A DNA stretch of 64,000 nucleotides, taken from contig CAIOSP010000064.1 in the NCBI GenBank assembly GCA_903861005.1, positions 1 to 64,000 on the forward strand. The letters run 5' to 3'. Positions 27,428 through 39,375 of this stretch are shown here, piece by piece. This DNA comes from an uncultured Pseudomonadota bacterium. GTDB taxonomy: Bacteria > Myxococcota_A > UBA796 > GCA-2862545. Both the position numbers and the translations under genes were made by a program. The notes under the pieces were generated by a model. It worked only from the letters and a program-made list of their open reading frames with translations. It ran no database searches and was not told the origin of the DNA. How positions within the stretch are numbered: position 1 is the stretch's first letter; every line of letters starts with the position of its first letter.

Positions 27428-28722
27428 CCGTCTCACGCAGGATGTTCCTGGGCGGCGCGGCGGGCTTGATCGCGCTGCCGCTGCTCCCGTCGCTCCTGCC
27501 ACGCGCGGCGCGCGCGGCCGACGACGCGCCGGGGCGCCTGATGTTCATGTTCGCCCCCAACGGCGCGAACATGGCGCAGTGGCGGCCGACCGGGTTCGGG
27601 CGGGACTTCGCGTTCGGGCCGACGCTGTCGCAGCTCGAGGACATCCGCGACGACGTGCTGGTGATCAGCGGGCTCTCCAACCCGGTCGCCGACGCGCTGG
27701 TCACGGGCCACCACCTGCGCGGCACCTCGACGATGCTCACGTCGACGCACCTCGGCACGTCGGTCGTCTCCAACGGCGAGAGCGCCGATCAACTCGCCGC
27801 GCGCACGCTCGGCGCGACGACGCCATTCCGGTCGCTGGAGCTGGCGGTGGAGCCCTCCGGTCCGGCGATCGGCACCTGCGAGGGCGGGCTGCCCTGTGTG
27901 TACGGCCAGCACGTCGCGTGGACCGCGGACGGCGTACCCCTGCCTGGCCTGTCCGGCCCGCGCAACACGTTCAACCTGCTGTTCGGGGGATCGGACGCGC
28001 TGCTCACCGCCACCGAGAACCAGCGGCGCAAGCGCTACCGCCTGTCCGTCCTCGACAGGGGCGCCGATCAGGCGACCGCCCTGTCGCAGCGCGCCGCGGT
28101 GGAAGATCGCGTGCGCCTGGATCAGTACCTGACCGCAGTGCGCACCGTAGAGACCCGCATCGACGCGCTGGAGGCGTGCGTGGGCCTGGGGGCTGCGCCG
28201 GGCGACGCGCCGTTGGAGGAGCTCGCCGACGTGCTGCTGGACTTGGCGGTGCTGGCGTTCCAGTGCGACCGTACGCGGGTTGTGACCATGATGCTCGGCG
28301 CGGCGACGAGCGAGCTCGTGTACACGTTCCTGGGCGTACGCACGCCGCACCACTCGCTCTCGCACCACCAGCGCCTGCCGGACAACCTGGCCAAGCTGGC
28401 GCTGATCGACACCTTCCAGGCGGGGCGCTTCACTCGACTCGTCCGCAAGCTCAAGGACGTGCCCGAGGGCGGCGGGACGATGTTGGATCACACGCTGCTG
28501 ATGATGTCGTCGGACGTCTCGGACGGCGACCTGCACAACCACGACGACATGCCCGTGCTCGTCGCCGGACACTTGGCCAACGCGATGGGCGGCGGGCGAC
28601 ACCTCGACGGGACCGGCGAGACGCTCGCGCACCTCTGCACGTCCATGCTTCAGGCCGGCGGCGTGCCCATCACCAGCTTTGGCGAGGCAGCCGCGGGGCC
28701 GCTCACCGGCTTCGCGGGCTGA
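27424..28722 (+). CDS. DUF1552 protein with Tat signal
   Basis: 432 residues. The N-terminus has a twin-Arg export signal (SRRMFLGGAAGLIALPLLP ... ARAAD), so the folded protein is exported by Tat. The body is of DUF1552 type, an alkaline-phosphatase-superfamily-like fold: FMFAPNGANMAQWRP, SGLSNPVADALVTGHH and the His-rich RTPHHSLSHHQ. ATG 27424 overlaps the stop of the DUF1592 gene, so the two are coupled as usual for this pair. Biochemical function unknown; a role in breakdown of polymers at the cell surface has been suggested by its contexts. Intact, unlike its partner. Confidence 0.88.
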   Translation: MTVSRRMFLGGAAGLIALPLLPSLLPRAARAADDAPGRLMFMFAPNGANMAQWRPTGFGRDFAFGPTLSQLEDIRDDVLVISGLSNPVADALVTGHHLRGTSTMLTSTHLGTSVVSNGESADQLAARTLGATTPFRSLELAVEPSGPAIGTCEGGLPCVYGQHVAWTADGVPLPGLSGPRNTFNLLFGGSDALLTATENQRRKRYRLSVLDRGADQATALSQRAAVEDRVRLDQYLTAVRTVETRIDALEACVGLGAAPGDAPLEELADVLLDLAVLAFQCDRTRVVTMMLGAATSELVYTFLGVRTPHHSLSHHQRLPDNLAKLALIDTFQAGRFTRLVRKLKDVPEGGGTMLDHTLLMMSSDVSDGDLHNHDDMPVLVAGHLANAMGGGRHLDGTGETLAHLCTSMLQAGGVPITSFGEAAAGPLTGFAG

Positions 28723-28813
28723 GCGCGTCAGTGACGGCTGGCTGCGCCCCCCCTGTCAGACGCCCGCGAGCAGCCGCGACGCGCGAGCAGGCGGATCGAC
28801 CGGAGCTTGGAGA

Positions 28814-29206
28814 TCAGCCTTCGCGCTCCAGGCGCTCGGCGACCTGATGGTAGCCCGCCATCCGCGCGAAGTCGGCTGGGAGCGATCCGTCCTTGGTCCG
28901 GCGCTTGGCGTCGGCGCCCGCGGCCAGCAGCGCCTCGACGGACGCGAGGTCACCCTTGAAGGCGGCCGCGACCAGCGGCGTCATGCCTCGCGGGCCGGCC
29001 TCGTCGAACTTGGCGCCCAGGGCCGCCAGGCGTGTCACCAGCGCCGCGCCGCCGTTGTACGCGGCCAGCATCAGCAGGGTGTCGCCGGCGGGGGAGGTGC
29101 TCTCGACGGGGACTCCGGCCGCCAGCGCGGCGTCCAGCGCGACGGCGTCGTGGGTTCGAACGGCGAGCAGGGCGCGCTCCTTCCAGGCGTCGAGATCGTC
29201 GGGCAT
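28814..29206 (-). CDS. Ankyrin repeat protein
   Basis: 130 residues from ATG 29206 (GGAG, 5-base spacer). About three ankyrin repeats can be read: DTLLMLAAYNGGAALVTRLA, GMTPLVAAAFKGDLASVEAL and DGSLPADFARMAGYHQVAERL. No other domain or signal peptide is present, so it is a small cytoplasmic binding protein. The partner is unknown. It is convergent with the DUF1552 gene and divergent from the large lipoprotein at 29343. Confidence 0.85.
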   Translation of the reverse strand: MPDDLDAWKERALLAVRTHDAVALDAALAAGVPVESTSPAGDTLLMLAAYNGGAALVTRLAALGAKFDEAGPRGMTPLVAAAFKGDLASVEALLAAGADAKRRTKDGSLPADFARMAGYHQVAERLEREG

Positions 29207-29342
29207 GCGGGCTCCGGGGTGGGGGCGAACTCGCCGCCTAACGCTGCGTGCAGCGTTTCGGGCAGATCCGATCGACGTGCACGGATCGGCTGGACGGGTC
29301 GGGTCGCGGGCCGCTACGGTGCGCGGCCTCTCGGAGGGGTTC

Positions 29343-31301
29343 ATGCGCGCGTCTCTTCTCTCGGTGTTGTGGATCGCGGCCTGTGTCCAAGATCCCGGAC
29401 CGCCCGCCGACGACTTGTCCAACAACTTTGGCGTGACCGAGAGCCAGGGCAGCCCCGCATGCGACAACCTCGACGGCGACGGGCACTGCCTGCTGCCGTT
29501 CCCGTCCGACCACTGGCGTGACGCCGACAGCGGCAAGCTCGCGCTGGTCGAGGACGCCATGCCGATGACCACCGCTGGCGTGCACGTCTCGGTCGAGGCC
29601 TTCGACGAGGACGGGTTTGGCGTGGGCACCCCGATCCTGTTTCAGCTCCAGGGCGCCACGCTCGACGGGCTGTCGGACACCTTCGACGCCGCCACGTCGC
29701 TTCCGGACGGCGCGCGCACGGTGCTGCTCAACGCCACGACCGGTGAGCGCATCCCGCACTGGGTCGAGAACGACTGGCTCGACAATTCGCCGGGCGACAA
29801 GATCCTCGTGATCCGCGCGGCCGTGCCCTTGCCCGCGGCGACGCGGATCATCGTCGGCGTGCGCGGGCTGGTGGACGCGACCGGCGTCGCGGTCGACGCC
29901 CCCGTCGGGTTCTCCGCGCTGCGCGACGAGGAGGCCAGCCACCGCCTGGGCGTGCACGCCCGTCGCCAGCACTATGAGGACGACGTCTTCCCCGCGCTGG
30001 AGACCGCCGGCTTTGCCCGCGCCGACCTGCAACTGGCCTGGGACTTCACCACCCGCGGCGACGCTGGCGCGATCAAGGACCTCGGGGACCTGTCGGCCGC
30101 GATGTACGACGCGCTCGGAACGGGCGCGCCGGACTTTGTCGTCGACCACGTCGAGGTGGTGAGCGGCGATCCCAACTTGGCCGTCATCGTCGACGCGACC
30201 GCGCAGATCCCCAGCTTCCTGGGCGCGCCGGACGCGGACGGGGTTCGTCGCCTGCGACGTGACGCGTCTGGTGCCCTGGTCGCGGAGGGCTTCGAGTCCA
30301 TCCCGTTCCGCGTCCAGGTGCCGCCGTCGGCGCTCGACGGGGGCGCCCCCGCGCCGGTGATGCAGTACGGGCATGGCTTCTTGGGCAGCCGCGCCGAGGC
30401 CGACAACGGCTGGCTGCGCGAGATGGCGCAGCGCCACCGCTTCTTGATCCTCGCGTGCGACATGCAGGGCATGTCCGACGCCTCGACCTTGATCTGGTCA
30501 CGCGTGCTGCTCAACGACGCGGGCCACATGGGCTGGTTGACCGACGAGGCGATGCAGGGCGTCGTCAACCACCTGGCGCTGCAGCGCCTGATGAAGCTCG
30601 GGATGAACGGTCAGGCGCCTACGGAGCTGGTGACCGAAGGCGGGGATCCGGTGTGGGACCCGAACCAGCTCTGGTACCACGGCAATTCTCAGGGCGGGAC
30701 GATGGGCACGCTGGTGCTCGCGACCTCGCGGGACGTCACCCGAGGCGTGCTCGGCGTGCCGGGCGCCGCGTTCCCGTTCCTGCTCGACCGCAGCTCGGAC
30801 TTCGTGGACTGGGCGGGCCTGCTCCAGGTCGCGTACCCGGACCCGGGTGACCTCACGATCGTGCTCGGCCTGCTCGGCACCGCGTGGGACCGCATGGACG
30901 GGCTCACCTGGGCGCCGAAGGTCGGCGCCGATCCGCTGCCCGACACGCCCGCCCATCAGGCGTTGCTGCATGCGGGCCTGGAGGACGCGCAGGTCATGAA
31001 CCAGATCAGCTGGGAGCTGGCGCGCGCTGTGGGCGCGGTGCAGCCCGAGGGGAACGCGCGTCCGATCTGGGGGATCCCGTCGGTGTCTCTGCCCACGACG
31101 GCCGCGCCCGCGGTGATCGTGAACTGGGATTTTGGCGTCGCTCCCGATGCGACGCCGATGGATCCGCCGGCCTCCGAGACCGACACCCACGGTGATCCCC
31201 GCAAGCTCCACGAGGCGCAGGACCAGTCGGTGCACTTCCTGTCGACGGGGGAGGTCATCGACACCTGCGCCGGCGGGCCCTGCCTGTTCGCGAGGCCCTG
31301 A
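29343..31301 (+). CDS. Large alpha/beta-hydrolase-like lipoprotein
   Basis: 652 residues. ATG 29343 has GGAGGGG upstream and a signal ending IAAC, so it is probably surface- or periplasm-anchored. The first 230 residues are a beta-rich region (SDHWRDADSGKLALVED, VNDWLDNSPGDKILVIR) like the N-terminus of some bacterial lipase-like proteins. The central part has WYHGNSQGGTMGTLVLA near residue 448, with a Ser nucleophile elbow G-N-S-Q-G, preceded by VMQYGHGFLGSR. His in the C-terminal HEAQDQSVHFLSTG could complete the triad. A Cys pair near the end (DTCAGGPC) suggests a disulfide. Lipase or esterase activity is inferred. Confidence 0.75.
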   Translation: MRASLLSVLWIAACVQDPGPPADDLSNNFGVTESQGSPACDNLDGDGHCLLPFPSDHWRDADSGKLALVEDAMPMTTAGVHVSVEAFDEDGFGVGTPILFQLQGATLDGLSDTFDAATSLPDGARTVLLNATTGERIPHWVENDWLDNSPGDKILVIRAAVPLPAATRIIVGVRGLVDATGVAVDAPVGFSALRDEEASHRLGVHARRQHYEDDVFPALETAGFARADLQLAWDFTTRGDAGAIKDLGDLSAAMYDALGTGAPDFVVDHVEVVSGDPNLAVIVDATAQIPSFLGAPDADGVRRLRRDASGALVAEGFESIPFRVQVPPSALDGGAPAPVMQYGHGFLGSRAEADNGWLREMAQRHRFLILACDMQGMSDASTLIWSRVLLNDAGHMGWLTDEAMQGVVNHLALQRLMKLGMNGQAPTELVTEGGDPVWDPNQLWYHGNSQGGTMGTLVLATSRDVTRGVLGVPGAAFPFLLDRSSDFVDWAGLLQVAYPDPGDLTIVLGLLGTAWDRMDGLTWAPKVGADPLPDTPAHQALLHAGLEDAQVMNQISWELARAVGAVQPEGNARPIWGIPSVSLPTTAAPAVIVNWDFGVAPDATPMDPPASETDTHGDPRKLHEAQDQSVHFLSTGEVIDTCAGGPCLFARP

Positions 31302-31354
31302 TCGGGGACATCCTCGGACGAGTCAGCGGGTTCGGACGCGGTTAGGAGTGAAAC

Positions 31355-31870
31355 GTGTTCTCGTTGTGCCTGGAGGCCGCGGTGATCGGTGCGTTTCTGC
31401 TCTCAGCGGCGCTCGCAGGAGAGCCCACATCGTACGTCTCCTCGACGGGCGCTGTGGTCGGCACGGTCAGCCTGCCCGTCGCCCCGGACAAGGTGCTGAC
31501 GTTCGTGTCGGACCCGATCGCGGCGAACCGAGTGGCCGGCGGGTCGACGCGCGTCACGCTCGTGGAGCGGCAGGGTGCCTGCATGGTGCTCGACTACCTG
31601 TCTCCGTCGGTGATCGCGGACGTGCGCTACCGGGTGCGTCAGTGTCCGGTCGAAGGTGGGTTCGAGTCCAACCTGATCGAGTCGGACTCGTTTTCCCAGT
31701 ACCATGCCCATTACACGCTGACGCCGGAAGGGTCAGGCACGCTGCTGCGCTACGAGGTCAGCATGACCGTCACGCTCTGGGTGCCCAAGTCGCTGGTGGA
31801 GCAGACCACCAAGCGTGAGGTGCGCAAGATGATGGGCAGTCTCCTCGAGCACTTCACCGGCGGGTCCTGA
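31355..31870 (+). CDS. Exported SRPBCC-like protein
   Basis: 171 residues from GTG 31355 (AGGAG with a 6-base gap). A signal peptide (MFSLCLEAAVIGAFLLSAALAG) is followed by a START/SRPBCC-type beta sheet with a C-terminal helix (SLVEQTTKREVRKMMGSLLE). It resembles the protein at 13081-13590 in design: export signal, then a lipid- or hydrophobe-binding fold. It is followed after 7 bases by the TPR protein gene and may be cotranscribed with it. Confidence 0.65.
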   Translation: MFSLCLEAAVIGAFLLSAALAGEPTSYVSSTGAVVGTVSLPVAPDKVLTFVSDPIAANRVAGGSTRVTLVERQGACMVLDYLSPSVIADVRYRVRQCPVEGGFESNLIESDSFSQYHAHYTLTPEGSGTLLRYEVSMTVTLWVPKSLVEQTTKREVRKMMGSLLEHFTGGS

Positions 31871-31877
31871 GCCTCGG

Positions 31878-32558
31878 ATGTCCAGCTCTTGGCTCCTGTA
31901 CATGCTGGTCGTCCTGTTGGGCGGCAACCCGCTCCTGGCGTTGGCGCTGGTCGTGGCGTCGGCGTGGGGTGGAAACGCTTGGTGGCGCGGGCGCGCTTGG
32001 CGGCCGTGGGCTCCGCTTGAGCGCTGGCGCAAGCGGCGTGAGCTGCGCGCCAACCTGGCGGTCAACCCGCACGACCTGACCACGCGCGGCGAGCTCGGTC
32101 GGATGCTGGTGGAGCGTGGGCAGTACGCCCAGGCGCGCGACGAGCTGGAGCAGGTGTGTGGGCGCGGCAAGACGTTGGCCTTGCCGGCGTGGAACCTGGG
32201 CCAGGCCTACCTCAAGCTGGGCGACTTGGGCGCGGGCCAGCGCTGGATCGAGCACGCGCTCTCGCTGCGCAAGGACCTTGGCTACGGTCAGCCGGTCATG
32301 GACCTGGGCGACTACTTCTTCGACCGCCAGCGCTACGCGGACGCGCTGCCCTGCTACGAGCGCGGCCTCGCCGTGCACGGCGGGTCGATCGAGGGGCGCT
32401 ACAAGCTGGGACGCTGTCGGCTGGCGACGGGCGATGCGTCGGGCGCGCGCGCCATCTTCGACGAGGCGATCCAGGCCTACGACGCCTCTCCGGCGTTCAA
32501 GCGGGCGCAGGACCGCGCGTGGCGGTGGCGCGCGTGGTGGTGGCGCCCCAAGTCGTGA
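31878..32558 (+). CDS. Membrane-anchored TPR protein
   Basis: 226 residues. The N-terminus is a membrane hairpin (SWLLYMLVVLLGGNPLLALALVV), followed by a basic Trp/Arg patch and about four tetratricopeptide repeats (for example LGRMLVERGQYAQARDELEQ, NLGQAYLKLGDLGAGQRWIE, DYFFDRQRYADALPCYERGL). The end is again Trp/Arg-rich. TPR proteins hold complexes together, so it is probably a cytoplasmic-face scaffold. It follows the SRPBCC-like gene by 7 bases. No partner can be named. Confidence 0.8.
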   Translation: MSSSWLLYMLVVLLGGNPLLALALVVASAWGGNAWWRGRAWRPWAPLERWRKRRELRANLAVNPHDLTTRGELGRMLVERGQYAQARDELEQVCGRGKTLALPAWNLGQAYLKLGDLGAGQRWIEHALSLRKDLGYGQPVMDLGDYFFDRQRYADALPCYERGLAVHGGSIEGRYKLGRCRLATGDASGARAIFDEAIQAYDASPAFKRAQDRAWRWRAWWWRPKS

Positions 32559-32645
32559 GGTTGCCCGTGAACTGTCGTGGCGTGCTGACTCGGCCTTGGG
32601 AAATCCGTTAAAGGTCGTGGAATCGTCACGGGACTCCACGCCATC

Positions 32646-34451
32646 ATGTCGGCAGACGCCCAACCCACCCCACCGACGTCCGCCCTGCTCCGAATGGTGC
32701 CTGCGCTGGATTCGCTCCGGACCTACGGCGTCGCGGATCTGCGGGCGGATCTGCTCGCGGGCATGACAGTGGCCGCGATCGCGGTCCCCCAGGCCATGGC
32801 CTACGCGATGGTGGCTGGGCTGCCGCCCCAGTACGGCCTCTACACCGCGATCGTGATGACCGCGGTGGGCGCGCTCTTCGACTCGTCGAAGCAGCTGATC
32901 AATGGCCCGACGAACGCGATCTCCATCGCCGTGCTGAGCGCGCTCGCCGTGGCGACCACGCCCGAGGAGCGGATCAGCGGCGCCATCCTGCTCGCGTTCA
33001 TGGTGGGCTCGATCCAGGTCGGCATCACGCTGCTGCGGCTGGGTGATCTGACCCGCTTCATCTCGCACTCGGTGATCGTGGGCTTCACGCTGGGCGCGAG
33101 CGGCCTGTTGGTGCTCGACCAGCTCAAGAACCTGCTGGGGATGAAGGCGGTCGGCGACGTGCACGACCACTTCCTCGTGCGCTTCTGGCTGACCATGACC
33201 CAGGGTGGGGGCGTCCACATGCCCACGCTGATGGTGGGCCTTGGGACCATGGCGCTGGTCATCGGCCTGCGCATGATCAAGCAGCGCCTCGGCTGGACGA
33301 TCCTGCCCGAGCTGCTGCTGGTGGTGATCGCGGTGTCCGGGCTGTCGGCGTGGTGGGGCCTGGACGCTCAGGGCGTGAAGCTGGTCGGCGAGATCCCCGC
33401 GTCGCTGCCCACCTTTGCGCTGCCCCAGTTCGACGCCGTGATCATGCGTCGCCTGTCCGCGAGCGCGCTCGCCATCGCCGTGCTCGGCCTGCTGGAGGCC
33501 ATCTCCATGGCCAAGGCGATCGCGGCGCAGACGGGCCAGCGGCTGGACATGAACCAGCAGTGCATGAGCGAAGGCCTGGCGAACCTCAGTGGCAGCTTCT
33601 TTCACTGCATCCCGGGGTCGGGGTCCCTGACGCGGTCCGCGATCAACCAGCAGGCGGGCGCGCGGACCCAGTGGTCGGGCGTGATCTCCGCGGTGTCGGT
33701 CGCCGCGATCATGTTGATGTTCGCGCCCTACGCGCGCTTCATCCCGAAGGCCGCGCTCGCCGGCATCCTCGTCGTCTCAGCGTGGCGCATGGTCGACCGG
33801 CACGCGCTCGCCTACCACTGGCGCGCGTCGCGCTTCGACGCGGTGATCGTGGGCGTGACGGCGTTCGCGGCGATCGCGGTGTCGGTCGAGTTCTGCGTCC
33901 TGATCGGCGTGTTCATGTCGTTCATGCTGACGGTGCCGCGCGCCGGTCGCATGCTGCTGACGGAGTTCGTCGTCACTCACCAGGGCGTGATCCACGAGCG
34001 GGTCTCGGACGACTCGCGCTGTGATCGCGTCTTGATCTTCGGGCTGGAAGGGGAGCTGTTCTTTGGCGCCGCCAGCGCGCTCGAGTCGCACTTCGACGAG
34101 ATCGAGGCGCGGGTGCTGCCGGCCACGAAGGTGATCGTGCTGCGCATGAAGCGCGTCCGCAGCCCGGACGCCGTGTGCATGACCCTGATCGACGGCTTCT
34201 TGAGCCGGATGCGCGCCCGCGGCGTGCACGTGATCATGTGCGGCGTGCGCGCCGACCTCAACGAGGCGCTGGACCGCACGGGGATCACCCGCACGCTGGG
34301 CCCCGACCAGGTGTTCCACGAGGCGGCCGTGCGCCACTCCAGCACGCTCCAGGCCGTTCGGCACGCGTACAGCATGCTGGACACGTTCTGCGACCACTGC
34401 CCACGGCGTGATCCGGCCAATCGGGACCAGGCGCTTTACTACTTGGTCTGA
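32646..34451 (+). CDS. SulP family anion transporter with STAS domain
   Basis: 601 residues. The membrane part (about residues 30-420, 10-12 helices) has the SulP signature region AGMTVAAIAVPQAMAYAMVA, GLYTAIVMT and NGPTNAISIAVLSALA. The C-terminal 130 residues form a cytoplasmic STAS domain (VLIFGLEGELFFGAAS ... VIVLRMKRVRSPD). SulP proteins carry sulfate, bicarbonate or other anions, usually with H+ or Na+; the substrate is not readable from sequence alone. The end has a Cys/His patch (FCDHCPRRDP). There is no carbonic anhydrase or sulfate gene next to it. Confidence 0.92.
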   Translation: MSADAQPTPPTSALLRMVPALDSLRTYGVADLRADLLAGMTVAAIAVPQAMAYAMVAGLPPQYGLYTAIVMTAVGALFDSSKQLINGPTNAISIAVLSALAVATTPEERISGAILLAFMVGSIQVGITLLRLGDLTRFISHSVIVGFTLGASGLLVLDQLKNLLGMKAVGDVHDHFLVRFWLTMTQGGGVHMPTLMVGLGTMALVIGLRMIKQRLGWTILPELLLVVIAVSGLSAWWGLDAQGVKLVGEIPASLPTFALPQFDAVIMRRLSASALAIAVLGLLEAISMAKAIAAQTGQRLDMNQQCMSEGLANLSGSFFHCIPGSGSLTRSAINQQAGARTQWSGVISAVSVAAIMLMFAPYARFIPKAALAGILVVSAWRMVDRHALAYHWRASRFDAVIVGVTAFAAIAVSVEFCVLIGVFMSFMLTVPRAGRMLLTEFVVTHQGVIHERVSDDSRCDRVLIFGLEGELFFGAASALESHFDEIEARVLPATKVIVLRMKRVRSPDAVCMTLIDGFLSRMRARGVHVIMCGVRADLNEALDRTGITRTLGPDQVFHEAAVRHSSTLQAVRHAYSMLDTFCDHCPRRDPANRDQALYYLV

Positions 34452-34540
34452 AGGTGGGTTATGCCCCGCAGCGGCTTGCCCGCGCGTCCGCGCTAGGCGC
34501 GTCCAACGGTCGCATCGTGCGCACCGTGCAGGGAGACCGC

Positions 34541-35299
34541 ATGGGAATCGAAGCCGTCGGCATCACCGACATCGGGCTGAAGCGCGACCGGAACGAGGAT
34601 GCGTTCCTGATGAACGAGGAGCTCGCCCTGTACGTCGTCGCCGACGGTATGGGCGGCCACGTGGGCGGACAGCACGCGTCCACGCTCGCCGTGAACACGG
34701 TCGAGGAGATGGTGGGCGAGCTGATCCTGCCGTCGGGCACCGAGTCCGGCACGGTGGATCCGGTCGATGCCGTCCGACGCGGCCTGGACGAGGCCGTCCG
34801 CCTCGCCGGCAAGAGGATCCACGCTTGGGCGACCGACCACCCCGAGTTCAAGGGCATGGGCACCACCATCGTGGTCGTCCTGACCCACGGCAGCAACGCC
34901 TACGTCGCCCACGTCGGCGACAGCCGCGCCTACCTGATCCGCGACGGCGCCATCGAGCAGATCACGGACGACCACAGCCTGGTCGCCCAGTCCATCCGCG
35001 ACGGCCTGATCACCGAAGAGCAGGCCAAGAGCCACCGCATGCGCAACGTCATCACCCGCGCGCTCGGGTTCAACCCGGACGTCGAGGTGGACGTGCAGGT
35101 TCGGGCGCTCCGGCGCGGCGATCGTTTCCTGCTCTGCACCGACGGCCTGTCGGGCAAGATGGACGCGCACGAGATGAAGGATCTGGTCGAGCGCTACGAG
35201 GGCGCAGAGGCGCTCCGTCAGCTCGTGGGCCTCGCGTGCGCCCGCGGCGGCGACGACAACGTCACCGTCGTGATGCTCACGGTCGAGGACGCCGCGTGA
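34541..35299 (+). CDS. PP2C-type serine/threonine phosphatase
   Basis: 252 residues from ATG 34541 (GGGAG upstream). It is a stand-alone bacterial PP2C (PstP/Stp1-like) with the metal-binding aspartates in GLKRDRNEDAF, YVVADGMGGHVGG, AHVGDSRAYLIRDG, LCTDGLSGKM and GGDDNVTVVML. These dephosphorylate targets of Hanks-type kinases; no kinase gene is in the window. The stop overlaps the start of the M23 peptidase gene (GTGA), linking signalling and cell-wall work. Confidence 0.94.
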   Translation: MGIEAVGITDIGLKRDRNEDAFLMNEELALYVVADGMGGHVGGQHASTLAVNTVEEMVGELILPSGTESGTVDPVDAVRRGLDEAVRLAGKRIHAWATDHPEFKGMGTTIVVVLTHGSNAYVAHVGDSRAYLIRDGAIEQITDDHSLVAQSIRDGLITEEQAKSHRMRNVITRALGFNPDVEVDVQVRALRRGDRFLLCTDGLSGKMDAHEMKDLVERYEGAEALRQLVGLACARGGDDNVTVVMLTVEDAA

Positions 35300-36267
35300 T
35301 CCCTCCCGCCCGCGACCCCCGGATGGATCGCGGCGTCGGCCGGGCTGTCGTCACCGTGTCCGCCGCGGCGATCGACGGTCGCGTCGGGCGCGTGCTGACG
35401 TCGCTCGCCTTCGTGCTGGCGGTCGGGTTGGCGTTCACGCTGCCGCGCGCGGTGGCCTACGCGGGCCTCGTCGACGAGAACCTGTCGTTGAAGGGCAAGC
35501 TCGAACAGGTCGACCACACCATGGGCGAGGTCGACCGCATCCTGAGCCGCCTGCGGCTGTATGACGCCCAGCTGCGCTCACTCAGCGAGGCGCGCGGCGC
35601 GCACGGCCCCATCGCGGACGTGGGTCCCATGTCGGGCGACGTGTTGGAGTACGCGGACGACCTGGAGGACGACGCGCTGGCGCTGGACGCGCCGATGCTC
35701 ACGTCCGACGACGTGCTCGACGGCACCACCATCACCTCCGACGACCTGCGTCCCGCGGACGCCTGGGCCGCCGACATCGCCGACCGGGTGACCGGGTTTG
35801 TCGACCAGTTCGACAGCTCGGAGGCGGAGCTGGCCGCGCTGATGGCGGATCTGGAGGCCCTCCGGTCGATCCACCAGGCCCTCCCTGCGGTCTGGCCGTC
35901 CGAGGGCGAGATCAGCTCGGGCTTTGGCTGGCGGCGCGATCCCATCCGTCGCTACACCAAGTTCCACTCCGGCTTGGACATCGCGAATGACATCGGCACG
36001 CCGATCGAGTCCGTGGCGGACGGCACCGTCGTCCGGGCCGAGTACACCTCCGGCTACGGCAACATGGTTGACATCGACCACGGGTTCGGCATCGTGACCC
36101 GCTACGGCCACTGCTCGGCGCTGCTCGTCGCCGCCGGGGATCACGTCCAGCGGGGCGACCCGATCGCCCTCATGGGCAGCACGGGTCGGAGCACCGGCCC
36201 TCACGTGCACTTTGAGATCCGGATCGACGGCAGCGCTCAGGATCCGCTTAAATACCTGCCTCGATAG
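35296..36267 (+). CDS. M23 family peptidase with coiled coil (LytM-like)
   Basis: 323 residues from GTG 35296, overlapping the PP2C stop. A membrane anchor (about residues 35-55, LTSLAFVLAVGLAFTLPRAV) is followed by a coiled coil (VDENLSLKGKLEQVDHTMGE ...) and an acidic linker. The C-terminal LytM domain has all zinc ligands: FHSGLDIAND (H-x-x-x-D) and GPHVHFEIR (H-x-H). It should cut peptidoglycan cross-links in the periplasm, or act as an EnvC/NlpD-like activator if inactive, but the ligands are present. Coupling to the phosphatase gene is notable. Confidence 0.93.
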   Translation: MIPPARDPRMDRGVGRAVVTVSAAAIDGRVGRVLTSLAFVLAVGLAFTLPRAVAYAGLVDENLSLKGKLEQVDHTMGEVDRILSRLRLYDAQLRSLSEARGAHGPIADVGPMSGDVLEYADDLEDDALALDAPMLTSDDVLDGTTITSDDLRPADAWAADIADRVTGFVDQFDSSEAELAALMADLEALRSIHQALPAVWPSEGEISSGFGWRRDPIRRYTKFHSGLDIANDIGTPIESVADGTVVRAEYTSGYGNMVDIDHGFGIVTRYGHCSALLVAAGDHVQRGDPIALMGSTGRSTGPHVHFEIRIDGSAQDPLKYLPR

Positions 36268-36289
36268 GCTACCTGGGTTGCCGGTCGGC

Positions 36290-36319
36290 GGAATGGTGAG
36301 CAAGAGAGCCCACCGTTCC
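36290..36319 (+). promoter_or_regulatory. Stem-loop in the secA leader
   Basis: GGAATGGTGAGC (36290-36301) pairs with GCCCACCGTTCC (36308-36319), 12 positions with one G-U and one mismatch, loop AAGAGA. It starts 22 bases after the peptidase stop and ends 38 bases before secA ATG 36358. No T-run follows, so it could be a processing site or a control element rather than a terminator. Confidence 0.35.
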
Positions 36320-36357
36320 GGTCCCGCCCGGAAGTTGGGTCTGGAGACGTGCCGGTC

Positions 36358-39156
<2,799 letters not shown>

Positions 39157-39186
39157 GGCGCGGCGGGTGGTCGATAGGGTCGGTGA

Positions 39187-39208
39187 CCCCGGGCGCTGTG
39201 GCCCGGGG
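39187..39208 (+). terminator. GC-rich hairpin after secA
   Basis: A perfect 8-bp inverted repeat CCCCGGGC (39187-39194)/GCCCGGGG (39201-39208) with a 6-base loop lies 30 bases beyond the secA stop. There is no T-run; it is just upstream of the predicted rpsB promoter, so it may separate the two transcripts. Confidence 0.45.
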
Positions 39209-39211
39209 AGC

Positions 39212-39240
39212 TTGATCAGGCTCGCGGCGCCGGATAATGG
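39212..39240 (+). promoter_or_regulatory. Predicted rpsB-tsf promoter
   Basis: TTGATC (39212-39217) and TAATGG (39235-39240) are separated by 17 bases. It lies after the hairpin behind secA and leaves a leader of about 130 bases before rpsB, long enough for the S2 feedback control known in other bacteria, though no known motif is recognised. Confidence 0.4.
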
Positions 39241-39375
39241 GCGCTGCCCGCTCGGAGATGGTCTCCGGGAAGGGTGAATTCGCACGCTGGATCCACGGAA
39301 TCCCCCTCGGTGCCTCGCCTGATGCGAGGTCGGGACGGTTCCCCGGCGGACGTACAACCAAACAGGATGTCGATC

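Noticed and set aside
29145-29165. GGTTCGAAC, resembling a tRNA T-loop
   Set aside because: Lies inside the ankyrin gene; no acceptor or anticodon stem around it.
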